NCBI RefSeq assembly: GCF_005222705.1
Contig: NZ_STGF01000007.1
Span: forward strand, 124,001-188,000
Reading direction: 5' to 3'
DNA length: 64,000 nt
From: Paenibacillus sp. SY21-1
GTDB taxonomy: Bacteria > Bacillota > Bacilli > Paenibacillales > Paenibacillaceae
This document shows, piece by piece, positions 55,862-64,000 of the stretch. Made by a program: the position numbers and the translations under genes. A model generated the notes under the pieces. That model saw only the letters and a program-made list of their open reading frames with translations, searched no databases and was not told where the DNA came from. Numbering within the stretch: position 1 is the stretch's first letter; each line of letters begins with the position of its first letter.

Positions 55862-56764
55862 ATGGAGCTTCGAATGATTACAACCTTTCAAACGATTGTC
55901 CGTTTGGGGAGCTTTCACAAGGCCGCGGAAGCCCTTAAATATTCGCAACCGACCATTACCTTTCATATTCAAAAGCTGGAATCCGATTTGGGCGTCAAAC
56001 TGCTGGAGAGAGGAAAAAAATTGAAGCTTACGCAAGCGGGGAAAATGTTCTACGAGCGTGCAGACCAGCTGCTGAGAGAATATGACTTGCTCAACCATAT
56101 GATGGACCATCTGGCGCTTGGGGAGTCGGGCTCGATCCGAATCGGAGTGTCGGAGCCGACTGCAAGCAACAGGCTGCCTGCCATTTTATCGTCCTTTGTC
56201 GCGTCGCATCCTAAGGTGAAGCTGTCCGTTAAGGTGGGGGATTCCAGACAGCTGAGCAGCATGATTATGGAGGAGGAGCTTGATTTCGCCTTATGCACGT
56301 CGCCGGAAACGATATTGGAAACGAGCTTTCAGCCGCTGCTCAGCGAGCAGATGGCACTGCTCATTCATGACACGCATCCTTTGGCAGCCAAGACCGTCGT
56401 TTATTTGGCGGACCTGAAGGGCGAAAACTTTTTGTTCACGCCCCCGAACTGCCCGATCCGGATTAAAATCGAGCAAGCTTTGTTTGAACACATAGGAAGC
56501 TTCTATCAGGGGATCGAGCTAAGCAGCATCGCATCGCATAAATATTACGTCCAGGCCAATCTGGGGATCACGCTGGCGCCTCTCGTCGCCATCTCTCCGC
56601 CGCTGCCAGGCACAATGATTAAAATGATTGCCGACTTGCACATGGGACCGGTTATCGGGATTTTGCGCAAACGGAGCATGAAGGCCAGCTTGGCCGCAGA
56701 TAAGCTGATTGATCATATCGCCGAGGTTCTCTACCCGGCCAAAGATCGGCAAATGATGTTTTAA
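55862..56764 (+). CDS. LysR-family transcriptional regulator
   Basis: 300 residues. The HTH region (MELRMITTFQTIVRLGSFHK, LKYSQPTITFHIQKLESDLG) is followed by the effector-binding domain (IRIGVSEPTASNRLPAILSS, FALCTSPETILETSF). Divergent from capA and convergent, 10 bp apart, with the M20 gene of the monooxygenase/ABC operon. Such regulators often control nearby sulfur or amino-acid uptake genes; this is inference. Confidence 0.9.
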   Translation: MELRMITTFQTIVRLGSFHKAAEALKYSQPTITFHIQKLESDLGVKLLERGKKLKLTQAGKMFYERADQLLREYDLLNHMMDHLALGESGSIRIGVSEPTASNRLPAILSSFVASHPKVKLSVKVGDSRQLSSMIMEEELDFALCTSPETILETSFQPLLSEQMALLIHDTHPLAAKTVVYLADLKGENFLFTPPNCPIRIKIEQALFEHIGSFYQGIELSSIASHKYYVQANLGITLAPLVAISPPLPGTMIKMIADLHMGPVIGILRKRSMKASLAADKLIDHIAEVLYPAKDRQMMF

Positions 56765-56774
56765 CGCCAACGGT

Positions 56775-57947
56775 CTACGCTAGATATTCGGCTGCCAGCG
56801 CCAGGAATACGCTGCCTGCCAGCAGCAGCGCCCGTTCATCAAAGTCGAATTGCGGATGGTGATGGGGAAATTGCGTTCTTTCCTCTTCATTTCGCGCCCC
56901 GACATGAATGAAGGCTCCGGGGATTTTGGTCAAATACCAGGCAAAATCCTCCGCTCCCATCACTGGCGGCAATTCACGAAACGCGTCAGCACCAAAATGG
57001 CTGCCAACCAGCTTGCGAACCCGGTCTGCCTCCGGCTTGGAATTAACAAGCGGCGGGTAACCCCGCTCGTAGTGCACCGTCGAGCTGGCTCCGAACGCCT
57101 CGCTGATGCCCGCTGCGACGCTCTTGATCTCGCTTTCGATTTGATTCCGGGTCTGCTCGTCATAGCTTCTGACCGTCCCTTCCAGCCGAGCCTTGTCCGC
57201 AATCACGTTAAACGCTGTGCCCGCATGAAACATGCCGATGCTGACAACCGCAGGCTGCAGCGGGTTTACTTTGCGGCTCACAATTTGCTGCAAGCCCGTT
57301 ATCAGCTGTCCTCCCACAGCGATAGAATCGACAGTATGATGAGGTCGTCCCCCATGTCCCCCCTTCCCTTGTATGTCGATAGCAAAAGCGTCGACGGATG
57401 CCATCGCGTTTCCTTCGCATATCCCGATCCGCCCAAGCGGGAACTCGGTAGAAAGATGAATGCCGTAGATGGCCTCGACGCCTTCAAGGCAGCCGGCCGC
57501 TATCATTGCCGCGGCGCCGCCCGGCGGCTTTTCTTCCGCATGCTGAAAAATAAAAACAAGCCGCCCGCCGATGTCGTCGCGATGCTCGCTTAGCACGTGC
57601 GCAACGCCAAGCAATACGGCCGTATGGCCGTCATGGCCGCAAGCATGCATCACTCCGGCCACTGTGGAGCGATACGGAGCTGTCTTCTCATCCTGAATCG
57701 GCAGGGCATCAAAGTCGGCACGGAAAGCAAGGGTGCGACCCGGCCGCTTCCCCTGCAGAATGCCAAGCACTCCATTGCCGCCGACGCCCGTGCGAACCTC
57801 CAAACCGAGCTTTTTCAGCTCCTCTGCAATAAAGGCCGCCGTCTCGCGCTCCTGGAACGACAGCTCCGGATGCTGGTGCAGGTACCTTCTTTGTTCAATG
57901 ATGTCCTGCTCGAAACGCTTCAGCTTTTCTGTCCATGTGCTTAGCAT
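56775..57947 (-). CDS. M20-family amidohydrolase (N-acyl amino acid deacylase type)
   Basis: 390 residues. Zinc ligands and catalytic Glu lie in MHACGHDGHTAVLLG, FQHAEEKPPGG and the C-terminal PHHHPQFDFDE; ELSFQERETAAFI and GKGGHGGRPHHTVDS complete the signature. Such enzymes remove N-acyl groups from amino acids or cysteine conjugates (as YxeP/YtnL). It is the last gene of the operon that starts beyond the window end, 39 bp after the ATPase. Confidence 0.93.
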   Translation of the reverse strand: MLSTWTEKLKRFEQDIIEQRRYLHQHPELSFQERETAAFIAEELKKLGLEVRTGVGGNGVLGILQGKRPGRTLAFRADFDALPIQDEKTAPYRSTVAGVMHACGHDGHTAVLLGVAHVLSEHRDDIGGRLVFIFQHAEEKPPGGAAAMIAAGCLEGVEAIYGIHLSTEFPLGRIGICEGNAMASVDAFAIDIQGKGGHGGRPHHTVDSIAVGGQLITGLQQIVSRKVNPLQPAVVSIGMFHAGTAFNVIADKARLEGTVRSYDEQTRNQIESEIKSVAAGISEAFGASSTVHYERGYPPLVNSKPEADRVRKLVGSHFGADAFRELPPVMGAEDFAWYLTKIPGAFIHVGARNEEERTQFPHHHPQFDFDERALLLAGSVFLALAAEYLA

Positions 57948-57986
57948 AACAGTCTCCTTTAGGTAACATTGTTCAGGTCGCCGCGT

Positions 57987-60005
57987 TTAGCCCGGATAGT
58001 GGCAAGCCGCTGCGTGATCGGAGCCAATCTGCGCAAGCTGCGGCTCTTCTTCTCGACATCTCGCGGTGGCAAGCGGGCAGCGCGGATGAAAGCGACAGCC
58101 GGCAGGCGGATTTGCAGGGGAAGGAATTTCACCCTGGATCGCCGCGAAGCCTTTTTTAAGCGCGGGATCGGGATAGGGAATCGATTCAATCAGCCCCCGC
58201 GTATACGGATGGGCAGGCCGCTCAAACAATTGCTCGCTTGGCGCAATTTCGACCAGCTTGCCCAAATACATGACGCCGATTCGATCTGCAATATGGCGGA
58301 CCACCGGCAGTCCGTGCCCGATAAACAAGTAAGTCAAGCCGAGCTTGTGCTGGAGCTCCTGCAGCAGGTTGACAACCTGCGCCTGCACGGAAACATCGAG
58401 TGCGGAAACGGCCTCGTCGGCGAGCACAAACGCCGGATTGAGCGCAATCGCTCTGGCAATCGCAATGCGCTGCCGCTGTCCGCCTGAAAACTCATGCGGA
58501 TATCTCGTCCTGAAGGACGGAGCAAGCCCCACTGCGGTTAGCAGCTCCTCCACTCGCTCGCGCCGCTCCGGGCCGCTTAAGCTTTCATGAACGGCGAGCG
58601 GCTCCCCGATGATCTGCTCCAGCGTCCAACGCGAATCAAGTGATCCGTAAGGGTCCTGAAAAATCATCTGCATATCGCGACGGGCCGTCCGAAGCTCTCT
58701 CCCGCTTTTCAGCTCGCGTCCCCTAAACAGGACGCTGCCCGAGCTGGCTTGCTCCAATTGCAGCAGCACCCTGCCAAGCGTTGATTTGCCGCTGCCGGAT
58801 TCGCCTACCAAGCCCAGCGTTTCCCCTTGACGAATGGAGAACGATACATCGTCTACGGCCCGAATCCACGTTTTCGGTCGGAATGGAAGTCCTCCCTTGA
58901 CCGGGTAAAACTTCGACAGGTTCCGTACCTGAAACAAATCACGGGCTTCGGCATCCCCACGCCTCTCTATTGTCTGCTCCGAACGAGCGGAAACCGACAG
59001 CGAAATTTCCTGCTGTATGCCCCCGTCGCCCCGCTCAGCCTCCTTGCCGTTCCAGCAAGCGACTTCCCTTCCCTCCGACTCGACAAGCGGAGGAGCTTCG
59101 CGGCGGCAGCGGTCGGTCGCATACAGGCAGCGGGGATGAAACAGACACCCAGCCGGGCGCTCGGACAATCCCGGAATGCTGCCTTTGATCGAAAATAATC
59201 GATCTGATCTTCTCTGCCCCGGGGAGGCGATGGAGGCCAGCAAGCCTTGCGTATACGGATGCAGCGGCTTCTCGAACAACAGCCTCGTTTCGGCTTGCTC
59301 CACAATTTTTCCCGCATACATGACGATAATTCGGTCCGACAGCGCGGACGCAATGCCCAAGTCATGCGTAATGAGCAAAATCGCCATATTGAACTCCTGC
59401 TGCAAATCCTGAAGCAGGCGCAATATTTGCGCTTGGATCGTGACGTCGAGCGCCGTTGTCGGCTCATCGGCAATCAACAGCTCGGGACTGCAGGATAATG
59501 CCATCGCAATCATTGCCCGCTGCAGCATCCCGCCGGACAATTCGCCAGGATACTGCTTAAGCCGGATTTGCGGCTCGGGAATGCCTACCCGCTCCAGCAG
59601 ATGTATCGCGCGCTGCCGAGCCTCCTTCCTCGACACCTGCTCGTGGCTTAGAATCGTCTCGATAAGCTGATGCCCGATCGTATAGACCGGGTCGAATGCC
59701 GCCATCGGCTCCTGAAAGATCATGGCCATCTTTTTGCCCCGCAAACGGCGCAGCTCCGCTTCGGCCGCAGGCACTAGCTGCTGCCCGCCGAGGTTGATGT
59801 CGCCAACGGTAATTTTTCCGTTTTCTTGCTCCAGCAGACGCATGACCGCTTTGGAGGTAATCGTCTTGCCGCTCCCCGATTCGCCCACAAGACATACGGT
59901 TTCTCCTGCTTGAATAGAGAAAGTCACATCCTCCAATGCCGTGAGCGTTCCTTTTGACGTCGCAAAAGCAACCGACAGCCGATCAATTTGAAGCAAAGGT
60001 TGCAC
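57987..60005 (-). CDS. Fused double ATPase of a peptide-type ABC importer
   Basis: 672 residues holding two complete nucleotide-binding domains, like DppD and DppF joined (GsiA style). NBD1: [48 protein letters not shown], and a C-terminal oligopeptide-ABC extension with Cys ([18 protein letters not shown]). NBD2 from about 350: [44 protein letters not shown] and a second Cys-bearing tail ([18 protein letters not shown]). Drives the two permeases encoded upstream. The gap to the permease gene (60006-60133) is empty. Confidence 0.94.
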   Translation of the reverse strand: MQPLLQIDRLSVAFATSKGTLTALEDVTFSIQAGETVCLVGESGSGKTITSKAVMRLLEQENGKITVGDINLGGQQLVPAAEAELRRLRGKKMAMIFQEPMAAFDPVYTIGHQLIETILSHEQVSRKEARQRAIHLLERVGIPEPQIRLKQYPGELSGGMLQRAMIAMALSCSPELLIADEPTTALDVTIQAQILRLLQDLQQEFNMAILLITHDLGIASALSDRIIVMYAGKIVEQAETRLLFEKPLHPYTQGLLASIASPGQRRSDRLFSIKGSIPGLSERPAGCLFHPRCLYATDRCRREAPPLVESEGREVACWNGKEAERGDGGIQQEISLSVSARSEQTIERRGDAEARDLFQVRNLSKFYPVKGGLPFRPKTWIRAVDDVSFSIRQGETLGLVGESGSGKSTLGRVLLQLEQASSGSVLFRGRELKSGRELRTARRDMQMIFQDPYGSLDSRWTLEQIIGEPLAVHESLSGPERRERVEELLTAVGLAPSFRTRYPHEFSGGQRQRIAIARAIALNPAFVLADEAVSALDVSVQAQVVNLLQELQHKLGLTYLFIGHGLPVVRHIADRIGVMYLGKLVEIAPSEQLFERPAHPYTRGLIESIPYPDPALKKGFAAIQGEIPSPANPPAGCRFHPRCPLATARCREEEPQLAQIGSDHAAACHYPG

Positions 60006-60133
60006 GATCCAATACCTCCCAGCACGTAGACTATGACTCTGTAATTCTTAACTGGCAGACAAAGCGTCCTTCTTTTTCCATTTCATGCTTTTGGCTCGGC
60101 GCCAAGCGGCAGCATCACCGTAAACGGATGTCC

Positions 60134-61021
60134 TCAGCCGTTTCGCTTCGGGTCCCAATAATCCCGCAGCCGATCGCCAAGCAAATTGACCGACAGCACC
60201 AATAACGTAATCGCAAGTCCAGGGAAGACGCAAATCCACCAGCCGGACGTCAAGTATCCACGGCCTTGAGACAGCAGCGCGCCCCAATCCGGCACCTCAT
60301 TCACCGTGCCGAGGCCAAGAAAGCTGAGCCCGGCCCCGGCAAGTATCGAGCCACCGATGCCGAGCGTAGCCATCACCAGCAGCGGAGACAGCGAATTGGG
60401 CAGGACGTGGCGTATAAAGATGCCCAGCGGCGATACCCCGATTGAACGCGCCGCGGCAATAAACGGCCGTCCTTTAATGCTCATGACCTGCCCGCGCATC
60501 ACCCTCGCATAGCCGGGGATGGACGATATGGCGATCGCAAGCACGATGTTGGTCAGGCTTGGTCCCATCGCGGCGGCTATGGCAAGCGCAAGAAGAATGC
60601 CGGGAATCGTCATCAGCACGTCGATTATGCGCATCAGCAGCTTGTCGGCGAACCCGCCCGCATAACCCGACAAGGAGCCGATCAGACCTCCTGCAAGGCC
60701 GCCGACGACAACGGACATCGTACCGACCAGCAGCGAATCCCGGCTACCGTAGATGACCAGGCTTAGCACATCGCGGCCAAAATAGTCCGTGCCGAGCAGA
60801 TGCCCCGCTCCCGGCTTTTGCAGAATCCGATCGGTAAACATCTCGGTCGGCGAATAAGGCGCCATCCACTGCGGAACGATTGCGCAAGCGACGAGTAAGG
60901 TGAGGATCGTAAGCGCAGCGTACACCATCGCGTTGGCGCTATTGACTGTACGCAACATTTTCGGCACCCTCCACTCCCTCTTCAAGGTCATTGCGCCGCT
61001 TGCTGCTTTTGCATTTCTCAT
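60134..61021 (-). CDS. Peptide-type ABC permease, DppC subfamily
   Basis: 295 residues. N-terminal helix, then periplasmic-side loop (MAPYSPTEMFTDRILQKPGA, GTDYFGRDVLSLVIYGSR), five membrane helices and the ATPase-contact EAA-type loop (AAARSIGVSPLGIFIRHVLP). GWWICVFPGLAITLLVLSVN and LGDRLRDYWDPK close it. Start at 61021 with GGGGAGGG upstream. 30 bp after dppB. Confidence 0.94.
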   Translation of the reverse strand: MRNAKAASGAMTLKREWRVPKMLRTVNSANAMVYAALTILTLLVACAIVPQWMAPYSPTEMFTDRILQKPGAGHLLGTDYFGRDVLSLVIYGSRDSLLVGTMSVVVGGLAGGLIGSLSGYAGGFADKLLMRIIDVLMTIPGILLALAIAAAMGPSLTNIVLAIAISSIPGYARVMRGQVMSIKGRPFIAAARSIGVSPLGIFIRHVLPNSLSPLLVMATLGIGGSILAGAGLSFLGLGTVNEVPDWGALLSQGRGYLTSGWWICVFPGLAITLLVLSVNLLGDRLRDYWDPKRNG

Positions 61022-61051
61022 TTGGTTCCCTCCCCATTCCACGCTCCTTTG

Positions 61052-61978
61052 CTACAAGGAACGCCGGACACGCGGATCAATGACTGAATACGACAAATCG
61101 ACCAGCACATTAATCAGCACGTAAATAATCGCCGTAAAAAATATAACCCCTTGAATTACCGGAAAATCCTTGGCCATAATCGCATCGGAAATGATTCGTC
61201 CAATCCCTTGTCTGGAAAATACCGTTTCGATAACGACCGCGCCCGCCATTAAATCGCCGATCAAGCCTCCGATAATCGTAATGGCTGGAATTAACGCGTT
61301 TCGCAGCGCATGGCGGTACATAATAGCCCTCTCCGACAAGCCCTTTGCCCGCAAGGTCACGATAAACGCTTCGCCGAGCACCTCCAGCATGCTGTTTCGC
61401 ACCATCCGCACAATAAACCCTGCGCCGATAATGCCCAGCGTCAGCGAAGGCAGAACAAGCGTTTCCCAGCCCTGCGAGCCCATAGCGGGAAACCAGCCCA
61501 AATGAATGGAGAACACGAGCAGCAGCAGGATGCCGGACCAGAACGATGGCATCGAGATGCCGAACAATCCGATCGCCCTGGCGAGCATATCAATAGGCTT
61601 GTTGCGATGAATGGCCGATAGAACGCCAAGGATCACCCCGACGATCACGGCAATGACTGCGCTGCACGCAGTCAAAGCCAGAGTGGCGGGAAAATGCTTC
61701 AAAATTTTAGGCAGCACAGGCTCCGAATTGATTAACGAATGGCCAAAGTCGCCTTGCAGCATATCCTCGAAGTAGTTCATCAGCTGAACATAAAAAGGCT
61801 GATCGATTCCGAGCTGGTGGCGGAGCTCCGCAATCATTTCGGGAGTGGCTGTAGACGGGTCCAAAATGCTGTCGACCGGGTCGCCGGGCAGCAAATACAA
61901 TATCGCAAACACCAGCACAAGCGATCCCAAAATGACGAACACCGAGGAAACCAGTCGATTGGCAAAAGCTCCAGCCAT
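61052..61978 (-). CDS. Peptide-type ABC permease, DppB subfamily
   Basis: 308 residues. First helix LVSSVFVILGSLVLVFAILY, LPGDPVDSI, cytosolic-loop motif RAKGLSERAIMYRHALRNAL and DPRVRRSL tail, standard DppB. AAAGGAG lies 6 nt before the ATG. Pairs with the DppC-type gene to form the channel. Confidence 0.94.
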   Translation of the reverse strand: MAGAFANRLVSSVFVILGSLVLVFAILYLLPGDPVDSILDPSTATPEMIAELRHQLGIDQPFYVQLMNYFEDMLQGDFGHSLINSEPVLPKILKHFPATLALTACSAVIAVIVGVILGVLSAIHRNKPIDMLARAIGLFGISMPSFWSGILLLLVFSIHLGWFPAMGSQGWETLVLPSLTLGIIGAGFIVRMVRNSMLEVLGEAFIVTLRAKGLSERAIMYRHALRNALIPAITIIGGLIGDLMAGAVVIETVFSRQGIGRIISDAIMAKDFPVIQGVIFFTAIIYVLINVLVDLSYSVIDPRVRRSL

Positions 61979-62004
61979 ATGATTCTCCTTTCCCGGCGAT
62001 ATCG

Positions 62005-63645
62005 CTAGTTGATTTTAACGTCATTAAACAACGGGTAGCCGAGCAAATCGAATTTGATGCCTTCAACATTTTTAACGGTCGCTACCGTATAAGGAAATAC
62101 ATAGATCGGGATGATTGCCGCGTTTTCGTGAATGAGCTGCTGCACCTGCTTGTAAATGTCGGCGCGCTTCTGTTCATCCTTCGTTACAGCTCCCTCATCC
62201 AGCAGGGAATCGATTTCCGGAATCGACAAGTTTGGAAGAATCGCGCGTTCGCCCTCCGCAGGCGTATGATAGAAACTGGTCAGGGCATTGGAATCCCCGT
62301 TAACCTGGCTGTTGCCGTGAATGTCATAGTTGCCGTTCGTATACACAACCGAGGCCAAATTATTGGTCAGCTCGATTTTGACATCGATGCCGATTTTCTT
62401 CAATTGCTGCTGAACCATCGTTGCAATATCCTGCCGCTTCTCGCGATTCGGGGTTGCCTCGACATAATGCAGGGTCAGCTTCTTGCCGTCCTTCTCCCGA
62501 ATCCCGTCCGCTCCCTTGACCCAGCCTTGCTGGTCCAGCAACTGACCCGCTTTGTTCGCATCAGGCTGAAGCTTCCCTTCAAGCGCGTCATTGTAGCCGA
62601 TCATGCCGGGAACCAACGATGTCCATGCCTGCTCATAGGTGCCCAAATACAACGTCTGGACAATCTCCTTGACATTGATGCCGTATTGCAGCGCCTGGCG
62701 CATTTCAAGCTCATTCCAAGGCGCTTTTTTCTGATTGATAAATAAAGTAAACGGCAGTCCTAGCGGTTTGGCCTTCAGGAGCTGGAAGTTCGGGTCCTTC
62801 TCCAGCGTTACGATGTTTTGTGGAGGCACCGTTTCCGCAGCAAGAATTTGTTTGCTTTGCACGCTTCCGATCCGTGTCGCTTCCTCAGGCACGATCTTGA
62901 ATACGATACGGTCAAGGTAGGCGGCGCCTTTGTTGTCCACAATTTCCGGCGCCCAACGATAGTCCGGGTTGCGCTCGACTTGAACCTCCAGATTTTCTTC
63001 CCATTTCACAAACTTGAACGGGCCGGTTCCTACCGGATTTTGTCCGAATTGCTCGCCGTATTTGGCAACTGCCGTCGGCGATACAATACCTAGCCCGCCC
63101 TGGCTCAAGTTGCCGAGAAACGAGGCTGATGGCCGCGAAAGGTTGAGCTTGATTGTAAATTCGTCAATAACCTCGGACGATTCATACGGCAGGAGCTGCG
63201 CACGGGCATTGCCGGATTTTGTTGCAGGATCAATGATTCGATCAAACGTGAATTTGACGGCTTCGGCATTAAACGGCGTCCCGTCGTGGAAGGTGACATC
63301 CTGACGAAGCTTGAACGTATAGCTTTTGCCGTCTGCCGATTCGGTCCACTCGGTAGCCAGCCAAGGCTTGATCGTGTGGTCCGGAAGCTTGGTAACCAAA
63401 TTGTCGAATATCGTGCGGTATACGCGAATGGCTACAGCCCACCCGCTTCGTGCGGGATCGAGCGTATCAGGCGAAGTGGCCAGCGCATAGGACAGCTCTC
63501 CGCCCGCCTGCTGCTTGCTCTCATCCGTCGATGGCTGCTGCTCCTGGCCGGAATCAGGCAAGGGGGCTGCATCTCCGCAGCCTGACAACACTAGCAGGAT
63601 GGATAAAAACAGGGCAAGCAGCATGGATAAAGATTTTGTTTTCAT
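62005..63645 (-). CDS. Extracellular solute-binding lipoprotein, family 5
   Basis: 546 residues. A lipobox (LLVLSGCGDA) anchors it; the SBP_bac_5 domain begins GELSYALATSPDTLDPARSG and contains FDNLVTKLPDHTIKPWLATE, DVTFHDGTPFNAEAVKFTFD and GTGPFKFVKWE. These proteins capture peptides, nickel, glutathione or other amide compounds. The neighbours (monooxygenase, amidohydrolase) suggest a small modified amino acid or cysteine conjugate rather than peptides. Confidence 0.94.
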   Translation of the reverse strand: MKTKSLSMLLALFLSILLVLSGCGDAAPLPDSGQEQQPSTDESKQQAGGELSYALATSPDTLDPARSGWAVAIRVYRTIFDNLVTKLPDHTIKPWLATEWTESADGKSYTFKLRQDVTFHDGTPFNAEAVKFTFDRIIDPATKSGNARAQLLPYESSEVIDEFTIKLNLSRPSASFLGNLSQGGLGIVSPTAVAKYGEQFGQNPVGTGPFKFVKWEENLEVQVERNPDYRWAPEIVDNKGAAYLDRIVFKIVPEEATRIGSVQSKQILAAETVPPQNIVTLEKDPNFQLLKAKPLGLPFTLFINQKKAPWNELEMRQALQYGINVKEIVQTLYLGTYEQAWTSLVPGMIGYNDALEGKLQPDANKAGQLLDQQGWVKGADGIREKDGKKLTLHYVEATPNREKRQDIATMVQQQLKKIGIDVKIELTNNLASVVYTNGNYDIHGNSQVNGDSNALTSFYHTPAEGERAILPNLSIPEIDSLLDEGAVTKDEQKRADIYKQVQQLIHENAAIIPIYVFPYTVATVKNVEGIKFDLLGYPLFNDVKIN

Positions 63646-63658
63646 AAATGGACTCTCC

Positions 63659-64000
63659 TCACTTTGCGGCAGATGTTTGCGTATAACGATTAACGGGATA
63701 TGGCAAGCCTAAATGGTCGCGCAGCGTTTGATGCTCGTAATCGCTGCGGTAGATGCCCCTCTTCTGAAGAATCGGGACGACCTTCTCTACAAAATCGTCG
63801 AACCAGCTAGGCAATCTGGCGCCGATAATAAAACCGTCCGCCGCGCCTGCCTCGTACCATCTTTGCAGCTCATCCGCAACTTGCTCGGGTGTACCTGCAA
63901 AGCCTCCTTTTGGAGTAGAAATGCGCTGCGCAACCTCGCGAAGCGTCCAGTTGTTGTCCCTGGCGGATTTCTTGATTTTTTCAGTCGTGCTGCGGAAGCC
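63659..64000 (-). CDS. Flavin-dependent LLM-class monooxygenase, C-terminal part
   Basis: The last 113 residues; the gene runs past the window end. FAGTPEQVADELQRWYEAGA, ADGFIIGARLPSWFDDFVEK and VVPILQKRGIYRSDYEHQTL are typical of the NtaA/SnaA/DszA-type bacterial-luciferase-like monooxygenases, which use FMNH2 to oxidise substrates such as S-substituted cysteines, sulfones or nitrilotriacetate. Its stop is 13 bp before the binding-protein start, so it belongs to the same operon. Confidence 0.88.
   Translation of the reverse strand, partial: GFRSTTEKIKKSARDNNWTLREVAQRISTPKGGFAGTPEQVADELQRWYEAGAADGFIIGARLPSWFDDFVEKVVPILQKRGIYRSDYEHQTLRDHLGLPYPVNRYTQTSAAK

Overview
The window looks like a chromosomal segment of a Paenibacillus-type firmicute. 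Gene content, ribosome binding sites and small Firmicutes families (YwbE, RelQ, YugP, YtpB, YitT, ComER) point there, and the mobile-repeat ends have a Paenibacillus-like character. No rRNA, tRNA or CRISPR array was found.

Left edge, 1-5029: an AT-rich island unlike the rest. It carries an ankyrin-repeat protein, a MITE-like repeat, a small membrane-anchored protein and a decayed two-gene cassette (glycine-zipper peptide plus partner). It ends at 5027-5029 in ACA (TGT read inward), beside several copies of a TTTTCAAACTNTATGNTGA-type repeat. This resembles one end of a Tn7-like transposon. The junction cuts comEC inside its conserved SGAS motif, so only the first ~318 native codons of ComEC remain here.

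5030-13400: the late competence locus comEC'-comEB-metY-comEA, with comER divergent, then leuS behind a complete T-box leader. A structured, terminator-bearing RNA element lies between comEB and comEC.

13401-24141: RNA metabolism and envelope genes: YwbE, a DEAD-box helicase with an RG-rich tail, Cof phosphatase, RsuA, an RsmF-type methyltransferase, an anchored thioredoxin with a PCYCGC-type lipoprotein, RelQ, PyrD and an L,D-transpeptidase.

24257-26700: an ECF41 sigma factor whose coupled FAD oxidoreductase has lost an internal segment, next to a glutathione peroxidase remnant with the same kind of internal loss, and a solitary MITE end.

26700-42000: housekeeping and stress genes: ferredoxin, DNA polymerase IV, citramalate synthase, ResA-like protein, JAMM protease, DnaQ-like exonuclease with a DUF294 protein, AmtB with a clear promoter and GlnR/TnrA box, MerR, YugP, LysR, rhomboid, Tpx, a probable 6S-like small RNA, YesL and CshA.

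42000-55700: YitT, a DUF4015 glycoside hydrolase, PfkA, YtpB, MFS transporter, cold-shock protein, PepF (with an in-frame signal-peptide start upstream), DUF92, GDPD and CapA.

55700-64000: a LysR regulator, then a minus-strand operon: flavin monooxygenase (cut by the window end), peptide-type binding protein, two permeases, a fused double ATPase and an M20 amidohydrolase. The set suggests uptake and breakdown of an N-acylated, probably sulfur-containing compound.
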